Positions 48,014 to 58,976 of a stretch of 64,000 nucleotides of DNA are shown here, piece after piece (the stretch's first letter is position 1; the number at the start of each line of letters is the position of its first letter). The DNA is from Pelargonium nanum. Its lineage: Eukaryota > Streptophyta > Magnoliopsida > Geraniales > Geraniaceae. The notes below the pieces were generated by a model. The model saw only the letters and a list, made by a program, of their open reading frames with translations. It made no database searches and was not told the DNA's origin. The DNA is taken from contig JAYMTF010000021.1 in assembly GCA_036897485.1 (NCBI GenBank), forward strand, positions 1-64,000, in the 5' to 3' direction. The position numbers were made by a program, and so were the translations under genes.

Positions 48014-51000
48014 ATGGGATCCAGCAGCAGCAAGCCGTCGTCGTCTTCGTCTTCAAGGACCGGTAATGGCAAGACGACGAGCGCTCACAAAGCTCGATCT
48101 AAAGCAAACAGCTTTTTTCACTCCTCTTGTCTTCGTCTTGCTACTTCTTCGTCTTCTGGATCTCATCGATCTCTCAATCATCATCATCGCCACCATGTAT
48201 GTATCTCCTTGTCTCTCCTTTATTGCATTTGGTGTTTTTGTTTACCGTTCAATATTTTTGTTACTGTTTCTGTATTATTCATTCAAATTTGAATCTCATT
48301 ATGGCATTTCAAATTTGGGAACAATGAGAAAAAATGGTATTTTTTGCTTTGTTTTGAAGATGAAGAGTTAATTACATGTTGCATAGATTAGAAGTGAAAT
48401 AATTTACTGCCTCAGATTTTGGGAAAGCTAAAACTCATGAGAAGCTACTAATGCAGGACCCAGAAAATAAATGGAAAGTATTGCATTTTGGTTCCCCAAC
48501 TATTCATTTTGTTCTGAATTGCTACCATTTTGATTTTTGTTCCAATTTGGTTCCTGTTTTATTTTGTTTTGAATTGGTCCAATACATAACAATGCCCTCA
48601 ACATTTGAAGCTGACATTTGTTTTCTAGAATTTTTTTGTTGATGTGGATGAGCCGATTAAATTTAGTTAACTTAAGCGCCACCTCAACAAAACTTTTCTC
48701 TAGAAATTAGCCATATTTGACGGCACTGGAAAGGATTTGACAAATTCGAATCAAAATAGCATAGTTGGGGGACCAAAATGGAACGTTTTTCAAAATAAAT
48801 TGTACTGATGATATTGATATGATGCTATTTGGGTTCTGGCTCTGGTCAGCAACCATTAATACTCTTAGCTGGAGTTGGTATTCAAATTTTGTAGCTTTAA
48901 AGACCCTCTTTAACTGGTGACAACTGAACTCATGACTCAAAAAGTGCCTCATTACTCTATTCTAGCTTTTTGTTGTTGTTATTATGTACTTGCCACTTTA
49001 TTAAGTTAGGATCATTTTGTCTCTGAAACTCATAAGGAAGACAACAAATAGTCACTAGCAACGGCAGGGCAGCCAATCTCTCTCTAGTCTTCTAGCACGT
49101 TACTTCTACCATTAACTAATGTTATGGTTGTTGATACAATCTTACTCACTATTATGGCATAAATGAATAACCTGGTAGACAGATTTCTCTTTCTAGCTTT
49201 TACAGCGATTTTAAACATTTTTTGCAGTTATAGACTGATGACTGTGCTTACCATTATTTTAAATAGGTTGAATTCATTATTGATACCCTAGCTATGCACC
49301 CATATCTCAATTAATCAATTCCATCATCATTGCCCCAAATCTCAGTTTTTACCCGTATATGCTCCACATTTTGATTTTGATTTTTCCAACTCATTTAAGT
49401 CAAATTTTTGCACACATCATTATTTTGGTTGGAGACAAACAATATCTAAAAATGGTGTGAAGACAAAAAAAAAAAAAAATTGGACCTTAAAGGGACAAAA
49501 TTTGAGGTTTTGGGCAATGGTTATGAAATCAAGTTGTTGATATGTTATTGGTGATTTTATAAATACTTGGCGGATCAAACTTGATATGAGTGGATTGTTG
49601 AGGGATCATCTATGAGTTTAACCCCAACATTGTTTCGGAAATGACTTTGTTGTTGTTATATCTTTCTGTCTGTTCAGAATCCACACATGTGTCTTGATTA
49701 TTATTTTCATTGTGATTGGTTTAGCACAATATGTCTTATGAAGTGGGACTCACTTATTACTTAAGCTTTATTTCTAAACTCAACCAATAGATTCTATTCT
49801 ATTCACTGGAAACTGTTACTGGTAGATGTAACTCATGCTTTTTGTTCATTCAGGATAAACAAACGGGTGATGAGACTCCCTGCACAAACCAGACTGAAAC
49901 AGAAAATAATCAGGCGAAAATCAATTGTTACAGAAAGGACAAAATTGAACAGTCTGATGTGATGCCATGTATATCTTCTGATGTTCAGCTTAATGAATGG
50001 GGTCAAACAAGTATTAATAGTACAGTCTCCAGAACTGATAGTACCTCTGACCATGCTTCTTCTACTCAATCCTTGAACCCTTCAAGCCGCTTCCTCTCTC
50101 GTTTTAGTGTCATTCCTGGCAATTTAAGTTTCAGACTAAGCAGAGCAACCAGTTTAGGGTCATCAAGGGCTTATCCCGTTTCTTCTCCAAGTATTGATAT
50201 ATTGAACAATGAAGAAGACCATCAATGTGCAAGGGCTAACAGTAGTGTACTTAGTAGATATGAAGCCCAACGACCTAATAACTTGCTTCCTGGACCTCTT
50301 ACTGATAGGACATCCTCACAGCGTTATGAAGACACCTCAACTTATTTTCAGTTAAGTACTCCGGCATCGGGATCTTCTGACAATTTGCGAGACAATCAGA
50401 CAGCTTCTTCTGTCTATGGTGTGGCCAGAAATGGTGATAGCAGCACTGGAATGGGGACTGATGTCAATTTAAGTTCTCCTGGGACTCACTCTGCAGTAGA
50501 GAACATTGATACTAGGATTTATGATAGACGCACTGGAGGTAGAGAACCCATCGAGCGGAATGTTCGTTTTAGCAGAACTTTAAGTGTTGGAAGACTTCGT
50601 GACAGAGTTCTTCGTCGATCATCATCCTCTGATTTGACATTTTGTCCTTTACAACAAGATAGAGAAGTAAGAGATGCTAGTCAGGGTTATGGAAGACAGA
50701 CTTGGGGTGTTGGGGGAGAGGCACCAGCATTTGAAAGTAATGCTGGAATTTCACCTACGAGATCCGCTTATTCTCCTTCTAGTATTTCTAACTCTATGTT
50801 TGGTATCCAAGATTATGAAGCGGCAACTTCACGTGCAAGAGAAGGCAGATATTATGATCTGTTGGAACATAGGTCAAATTTTCTTGAACGGAGAAGAAGA
50901 ATAAGATCTCAGGTTGGTATATGCTCCTAATTATTGAATGACAGAAATGGATCTATATCAAACAATCACTATATATGTTAAAGGCCTATATTTATATTGA

Positions 51001-52697
51001 TTGCTAAATGTTAATGCATCTTGGGGTTCAACTTTATAATATTAGCACCACCTGAAATCCTGTGAGTCACCTATTTAAACCTGGATCCTCCATTCCTCCT
51101 TGTACCCACTTATGATCCATCTTGCATTGTAGCGTGCCCTTGCCCCAATTTAATCTCACTCTGATTCTTTGGGCTGTGGAGTGTAACATTGCTACTTGGA
51201 ATCTATTTGAAACATTTTCTTCCCTTCATTTACAATGCCTTTTGTGAGACATGTTGGTAACGTGATCTACATAATTCTCTAGGTACGTGCTTTACAACGG
51301 TTAGGAAGTCGTTTTGAGAATCTCTCAGGACATGAGAGGTCTTGCATTATATCTGGTCAACATAGAACAGGTCGTTGCACATGCCGCACAGCCAACCGTG
51401 ATGCCAATTCAAATGATGACACAAGTGCCAGGGCTAGCATATCCAGAATTGTTATGTTAGCTGAAGCTTTGTTTGAGGTCATTTTAATATAATTACCTTC
51501 TGGCTTCTATGATTTCAGGTGTTTCAGTTTTGTATTTTTTTATATATGTTGAATCTTCTTGACTTATTTTAATTAGGTTCTGGATGAAATTCATCAGCAA
51601 TCTGTGGTTTTGTCCTCCCGGCCTTCTGCCTCTTCCATTGGATCTGTCCCTGCTCCTAATGAGGTTGTGGACTCCTTACCTGTGAAATTATACACCAAGT
51701 TGCAGAAACATCATAATGAAGAGGCTGCGCAGTGAGTACTTATATGCTTTACCGTTGGCATTGTTTTTTAATACGTTTTTTTTTGCTAATATCTGCTCTG
51801 AGTATATCTACCTATGATTAGAATAATCTAGTGAGATGCCTAATGAGTAATGACTATTTCAACTTTCATGATTTTTTTTTTGTGTGTGCGTGTGTGTTCA
51901 ACGTTTTCTTTATAAATCTCCATATTTCAAATTAATCCAGCTCAGATGCCAAATCAATATCGTACTTGGCATCTCTCACACAGGGTCTTATTTATGTTTT
52001 CATTGCCGATTCTTTATTTTGATAGATGCTATATCTGCCTTGTGGAGTACGAGGAAGGAGACAGTATGCGGACATTGCCTTGTCATCATGAATTTCACAG
52101 AACATGTGTAGACAAGTGGCTCAAGGAGATTCACAGGTACTGGGTGTATTTGCTGATATCACTGATGCCCTTTCTGCGAGTGTGTGTTTTCTCGTTTGCA
52201 TGTGTGGAGTGTGAATATAAATGCATATGTTGAGTGCCACTGGAACTAAGCAAAGCTGTTTTAGGGTGCATAGAAGAGAGCAGTTGCTAAACTTGAGATT
52301 GCATTTAAGCCAGAGTTGGTCATATTATTGGAGAATGTTGCAGAGGTGTAGCTCTTCCTGAGTCTTGTCCTGAAAGGAAGCTAACTTGTTGTTGAAATCA
52401 CCATTAAGTCAATCACCTCTCAAGTGATATAGCAGTGTACCGAGTCCCTTTTTTGTTCTATCAAAAAAAATTTGTTGGCCGGATCAGATAACCTGCCAAT
52501 CATGAATATACAGTTTTACGGTTTCAGTTCATACACATCGTTAATATTTATGGTTGGTGAGACTTTCATGTAGCGTTATTTTTGTGCTATTGATGCTAAG
52601 ACAAATCACTAACTCTATATACCATATTGTGCACAGGGTATGTCCACTTTGTCGCGGAGATATCTGCAGACCCGACTTATTACCTGCAGAGACCTAA
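48014..52697 (+). CDS. RING-H2 E3 ubiquitin ligase
   Basis: Six exons join in frame (48014-48196, 49854-50912, 51283-51477, 51577-51731, 52026-52136, 52637-52697) to about 588 residues. The protein starts [12 protein letters not shown], a good N-myristoylation site, so membrane association is possible. A long Ser/Asn-rich region without known domains follows. The C-terminal RING-H2 finger reads [12 protein letters not shown], then [16 protein letters not shown] and VCPLCR, with all eight zinc ligands (C3H2C3). It ends RPDLLPAET. As a RING-H2 protein it should bind an E2 and transfer ubiquitin; the target is unknown. The first intron is 1.66 kb. The leader contains short upstream frames. Confidence 0.92.
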
Positions 52698-53694
52698 TGG
52701 CCGATGGAATGGTAAAGTGTTTCCACTTAGCAAGAAGATAGTCTTGCGTGTGACGCTCTGGGAAGCTCGGTCTTTTTCTGGTAGCATCATTTTCATTGCA
52801 CAATTGTTTTGATTCCTCGAGAGTAGAAACAGACTGAACTACTCGCAATATGCAATGTGCATCCAGAGGTCGGTGAGAGGGAGAGAGAGCAATTTGTCAT
52901 ATTTGATGACAGGAGGATTCTTTTTTTTTTTTTTTTTTTTTTTTTTCACTTGTGGGTTTGTTGGGTTTTAAAATTTTTTTGTAATAACAGTTTGGCAAGA
53001 ACTGCAACCCTACTGTTGCTGCCTAAGGATTATACAATTTGTAGGTTTTCAATCTTTGAACCCTATGTTTGAAACCATTGAATTTGTACATTACAGAGGG
53101 CTTTGCAATGCAGTTTTAATTTTACTTCAAAAATGTTGGTGTGCCCACAATGACACAATACATTAAAATCTAATAAATACACAACCCTTTAATAGCTAAT
53201 GACATTAATGGCCTGAAGTTAGTCCATAATTTATTTTGACGTAACTACCCTTTTGTTAATAATGGTTTTGGATCCCATGAGAGCTGAAATTTGTGTATCA
53301 CGACACAGTTCAAACCAATCACAAATTCAACCTATTCGATTAGTCATACGTATCATAACACAAATAGTTAATCATGTAGTATGTGTTTTTGAGGCTTAAC
53401 ACGAACACGTCATAACTAATGAGCACGAACACTCTTATTTCGTGTCATGCCTTGTGCTGAGTAGCTAATGGTCAGCTCTAACCATGTTATAATGCAGTAG
53501 GGGCATAAGAGTAATTAGATGCAGAGAAGTAGAAAAGTGACTATTACTCCAACAACCTTACCTCTTGAGTTTTGGGCATTTTCGTATCGTTGCAGAGAGT
53601 GAAGTGTGGAGGTTGAAGAAGAAGAAGAAGAAGCAGAGAGTGAAAGCAAACAGTTGAGCTGCTTCGGAGATGGAAATGGAGATTTGATCCAGAA
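52698..53694. other. intergenic between RING and BAM7 genes
   Basis: Begins with the RING 3' UTR, which includes a run of about 26 T at 52921-52946. It then holds a hAT-like element and the BAM7 leader. A (GAA)n run lies at about 53618-53632. Confidence 0.45.
53279..53482. mobile_element. non-autonomous hAT-like element
   Basis: Left end gagagctgaaatttg; right end ggtcagctcta, complement tagagctgacc. The shared core is AGAGCTGA. The interior is rich in acacgaacacg and cgtgtcatg text, similar to 23826-24020. Confidence 0.4.
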
Positions 53695-56600
53695 ATGAAT
53701 AGCAACAACCTTAAGCAAGATCTGGAACATCCTCACAGCGACCACAGCTCCGATCACTTCCCTCAGCCCCAACCCCATCCTGTCCACCTCCAATCTCAAT
53801 CTCAGCTCCGCCGCCCCCGCGGCTTCGCCGCCACTGCCGCGGCCGCCGCTACTATGGGCCCTAATTCCACTGCCAAAGGCAAGAAGGAGAGGGAGAAGGA
53901 GAAGGAGCGAACTAAGCTCCGAGAGCGCCACCGCCGCGCCATCACCAGCCGCATGCTCGCCGGGCTCCGCCAGTACGGCAATTTTCCGCTGCCTGCTCGA
54001 GCTGACATGAACGATGTGCTTGCTGCACTCGCTCGTGAGGCTGGCTGGACTGTGGAGCCCGATGGCACCACCTACCGGCAATCTCCACCTCCTTCGCAAA
54101 TGGTCTCTGATTTTGATATTTCTCAGCTAATTTGTTCAACTGTTTAGCTCGTGGCTGATCACACATGTTGAATTGGACTCAATTGTGTTTTTTTTCACAT
54201 AAGACATCACTACTAGTTCATTCATATATTTGGTCATTGCTAGGAAATGATCCTATTTAGCTCTTAAGCCAATCACACATGTTGAATTGGATTCAATTTT
54301 TGTGTTTTCTCACTGTAGACATCATTACTAGTTCATTCATATATTTGATACATAGATAATCATCTTGGTTACCACATTTTTGCAACATTATATGACAGGA
54401 TTACATTTAAATTGTAGTTTCTGAAGACAATATTCGGTTCTACTTGTTATAGTCACCATTTAAACCACTTCTTGTACAGGCAACATTTCCTGTTAGATCA
54501 GTCGAAAGCCCACTATCCGCTTCTTCTTTGAGAAGTTGCGCAGTTAGAGCAGCCTTAGATTGTCAACCATCAGTTCTGAGAATTGATGAGAGCATGTCTC
54601 CAGCATCCCTTGATTCTGTTGTAATCGCAGAGAGGGATTCCAAGAGTGACAAGTATGCAAGTGCCAGCCCCATCAACTCTGTTGAATGTTTGGAGGCAGA
54701 CCAGGTAATTTTGAAGCTTATTTTTGTTTTCAAAGTTGTTTGAGATATCATTATTCAACTGGATCCATCAAATGCTAATATGAGTTGATCTGTCTTCTTT
54801 TTTCTAATATGAAATTCTTCTTGACTTTGCTGCACTTTCGTACCTGATGAATCTCAGTTGTTTCTGGTTTTGCATTGATATACTGATGCCATCTTGTAAA
54901 TTTTTTTGTTTGCTTATTTAGGTTAACGAGTATAAAGTCAGCATTAGGGTGTGCCGCCAATCTTATATTTACTGAACATTAATCATTTTCTGAAGACCAA
55001 ACATTTTCATTTTCATTTTCATTTTCATTTTCACTTTGGTTTTTGTTTTTCCTGTTTCCGAGTTTAAGGATATATCTCAAGTTCTCAACCTTAGCAAATC
55101 TTTTCACTTACTCTTTTCCATTCAAAAGCTTTTACCATTTTACATAATGATTCTTTTAGATAAGGTAGAGGGAAATGTAGGAAGGAAGGAATGAAATTGA
55201 AGAAGCAGATAAGAGAGGAGAATAGTGGGTTCCCTTCCACTTAATTAGAAGTTCTTTGCCACCAGAGGAGTAGAAACAGAAATAAACCTCATATGTTTAC
55301 TTATTTTATCAATTATGGGACTTGGTTCTGTTCTTGGGAAGTTCCCCTTCCAACCATCCTTGTAAATTCCTCCTGAACTTATCCAAACAATGAAGACTAC
55401 CTATTTTTAACCCCTTCCTCCAATTTTGGTCTCTTCCCATTCCTAATTGAAAGCCTTAAATTTCAAAGTTGTTTCTTTTCTCTTTCCCCTTTTCTTTTTG
55501 AGTACTTCAAACTATTGGTTCCTATTCAACTGAGGAGAACAGGGAATCATTTATCATGGTTGTTGGACCTTTATGTAAGTTGAATACCATAAGATCTAAG
55601 CATTACTGTCCACTGAACTTTTATTTGCAAATCTGATTGTGTTATTAACTGGTGCAGCTCATAGGAGATGTTCGCTCTGGGGAGCATGAAAGTGAATTTG
55701 CAAACACTCCATATGTCCCTGTTTATGTAATGCTTGCAGTAAGTGTATAATCACCCGCTTTACATTATTTTCTTCATATCAGTATATGAAGTTATATTAT
55801 CTGCCCATAACATTATAATAAAATCCTTGGATTTTGCAACAGCCAGGTCTTATCAACAATTTCTGCCAGTTGATTGATCCAGAAGGCATGACACAGGAGC
55901 TAAGTCATTTGAAGTCCTTAAATGTTGATGGTGTTGTTGTATATTGTTGGTGGGGTATTGTAGAAGGCTGGAGCCCTCAAAAGTATACGTGGTCCGGCTA
56001 TAGGGATCTGTTTAATATCATCCGAGAGTTCAAGTTGAAACTGCAGGTAGTTTATTTGGATTTAGATAATATGTGCATATTGCTGTGCTCCATTCTTGTC
56101 AGAGTATCATTCAATTCTAGTGCTCTTGCTGGAGAAAAATGTGTCATTGTCTATTTCTTTCCATGTTTTCTGCCAAACCCAAGATGGTTCTTAGTGAGAA
56201 GAATATGTCAATTAGTATTGGTGCTTTCTGCCTGCCTTCAAATCTACAAGTATCTTGAGAATTCTGTACTGGCAGTTTATATATCTTCCTCATTATTGAT
56301 GAATAGCTTTTGAAATCCTTATTGCACTCTGAAGGTTGTAATGGCGTTTCATGAGTATGGAGGAAACGACTCAGCTGATATGCTGATTACCCTCCCTCAG
56401 TGGGTTCTGGATATTGGAAAAGACAACCAGGACATATTCTTTACAGACCGTGAAGGAAGGAGGAATACTGAATGTCTATCTTGGGGCATTGACAGAGAAC
56501 GAGTTCTAAATGGAAGGACTGGTATTGAGGTATGAAATCCACGTGTCATTGTTTGATTCAATATAAATAGAGAGACTGTCTTTGCCTTTTAAGTTGCTAT

Positions 56601-58480
56601 GTTAATTGTAAAGTGTGCATGCACTGAGTGATAAGTGCAGAAGACAAACTTATATCCTTATTTGTCAAAATAATAGTGTTCTTTGCTCATTAATACTCTA
56701 TATATGCAGGCCTATTTTGACTTAATGAGAAGCTTTCGTATGGAGTTTGATGACTTATTTGCTGAGGGCCTCATATCTGCTGTTGAAATTGGGCTTGGGG
56801 TATCTGGGGAACTAAAGTACCCTTCTTTTTCAGAAAGGATGGGATGGAAGTATCCTGGCATCGGTGAGTTTCAGGTATCCATTAAAGGCTAAACCCATGT
56901 TACTTTATTTGTCTCCATTTTCTTTGTATATGCTCTAATGCTATTAGAACTAAAGGCTGAAAATGTCATATTCGTCTCCAACTGTTTATTTAACTTTATA
57001 CAAAATAGTGGATTGGTGCAAATGTAATTATATATGAAACCTCTTGGGCATTTCGATCATTGAGTATTTTATGTTATTTCTGATTTCTACAATTACTCTT
57101 GTTCTACTTCCACATTTCTACCTCCATTGATTTCTTTTGTGCAGTGCTATGACAAATATTTGCAACAAAATTTACGCAAAGCAGCTAAACTACGTGGACA
57201 CTCTTTCTGGGCTAGGGGACCTGATAATGCTGGTCAATATAATTCCAGGCCACACGAAACTGGATTCTTCTGTGAACGAGGTGATTATGATAGCTACTAC
57301 GGGCGCTTTTTCCTTCATTGGTATGCCCAGTCACTAATAGATCATGCCGATAATGTGCTGTCTCTTGCAAGCCTTGCATTTGAGGAAGTAGCAATAATTG
57401 TTAAGGTGCGTATGATGTATCTATATCCCCATTGTATGTATATGTAAATGCTCAATTAGAAGTTCCGACTTTGAGCCCCATCAAAAATTAAACCTATGTA
57501 GCGATTCAAGGTTGTTTTTGCGTATGAATTTTGGTGTGATTGCAAAATGCAAAGGAGAAATGGAGTAGAATGATAAAAGGGTGAACTTGAGGGCTATATG
57601 ATGTTTCTCTATTAAATATGGAGACGAAGTTTATAATAAAAAACGGTCATGTGCAGGTTCCTGCCGTTTATTGGTGGTACAAAACTGCTAGTCATGCAGC
57701 AGAGTTGACTGCAGGATACAATAATCCTACAAATCAGGATGGATACTCTCCAGTTTTTGAGGCTCTTAAGAAATACCCTGTAACTGTAAAGTTTGCTTGC
57801 TCTGGATTGCAGATGGAAAATAACAATGCATTTGCTGATACTGAGGGTTTGAGTTGGCAGGTAACAACCACTTCAACATATTGTGTCTTCCACTCTTTCG
57901 GAATTTTACAGAAGGCTGTATGTATTTTTTTATCATATAACTCTTTAAAAAAATTGTGTGATTGTGCTTGAATCTTCCTATTCATATAACTTATATTCTG
58001 ATTCTCGATTTAAATAGCGATTTAGCAACAATGTTTCATTATAGAACTGTGAGGCTCCAACAACAAAGTTCCATTTCCTTTTCTTTTCCTGTACAGATTC
58101 TGAATTCAGCCTGGGATCGAGGATTGTCTCTGGCTGGGGAGAATGCAAATTCATGTTGTGCTAGAGAAGTAAACATGAGATTTGTTGAGATGGCCAAGCC
58201 GAGAAATGATCCTGATCATCGCCAATTCTCATTCTTTGTTTATCAACAGCCACCGCCTTTGCTTCAGAGAACAATTTGGTTCTCTGAGTTGGACTACTTC
58301 GTTAAGTGTATGCATGGTAAGAATTCCTGCATCCACTCTTTTTTTTTTTTTTTTTTAATATTAAAAAATAAAAATAAGTCAATTGTTCCTAAACGAGTTT
58401 TTATTGATCCGCTCTTTTTTGTTTTCTGATGTCATTCCCAACTATTTGCAGGGGAAATAACAAACAATCTGATGCCCTAA
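53695..58480 (+). CDS. BAM7: BAM7: BZR1-domain beta-amylase
   Basis: Nuclear beta-amylase-like transcription factor. Ten exons join in frame: 53695-54102, 54480-54704, 55658-55738, 55843-56046, 56335-56529, 56710-56874, 57145-57405, 57657-57860, 58097-58316, 58452-58480. They give about 665 residues. The N-terminus is Pro/Gln/His- and Ala-rich. A BZR1-type DNA-binding domain follows (about residues 60-132: [33 protein letters not shown]). A glycosyl hydrolase family 14 domain runs from about residue 212. The loop normally GGNVGD reads GGNDSAD here, as in the BAM7 clade. The first catalytic Glu lies in [10 protein letters not shown] and the second region reads AGENANSC. Arabidopsis BAM7/BAM8 act as regulators that bind brassinosteroid-related promoter sites, with little or no starch-degrading activity. 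It converges on the CIR1-like gene, 496 bp apart. Confidence 0.94.
54145..54353. repeat. tandem ~114-bp duplication in BAM7 intron 1
   Basis: Copies near 54145-54258 and 54259-54353 share atcacacatgttgaattgga and actagttcattcatatattt. Both lie inside the first intron. Confidence 0.88.
55006..55036. repeat. (TTTTCA)n microsatellite
   Basis: Five six-base units (CATTTT) within BAM7 intron 2. Confidence 0.9.
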
Positions 58481-58976
58481 TTCTCTGTATGCGGGCATGA
58501 TTTATCATCTCTACCATTTATGATTATGAGTAAGAAGTTGATAGAAAATGGATATTGGTCAGTTTATGGTGTAGAACCTTTTTGGTTTATTAATAAAGTT
58601 CGTATATTAGGATTTTTCAAACCATTCTCTTGGTTCATATTGGAATCATAAAGTTTGTATGAATTACTTTAAAAACTGATTGGCAATAGATAGATGTAAA
58701 ATGTGAATTACTTTTTTGTTCAATCAAATCTCGTTATCATTAGCTCATCGAGTGGCAATATTAATCTTGAGACCAGCACAAGACAACTAAACACAGACCT
58801 GAGAGCAACAATGACGCAGAACATTTCACTTTGAGCTGAACAACAATCTTCAGATCAATATGAATAACAGTACAATGTTTGTTCTTTTCACTCAACTGAC
58901 AACAAGACTCAAAACTCTTTGAGAGCAAAAACATTAGTGTCTACTTTCTCTACCTTCATGATGCATATCACGAGAA
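58481..58976. other. convergent 3' region between BAM7 and the CIR1-like gene
   Basis: No gene was seen. It should hold the 3' UTRs and poly(A) sites of both genes. Confidence 0.5.

Noticed and set aside
53515-54099. 194-codon minus-strand open frame
   Set aside because: It lies antisense to the BAM7 first exon; the frame is open because of the GC-rich, low-complexity sense sequence, and it has no domain of its own.
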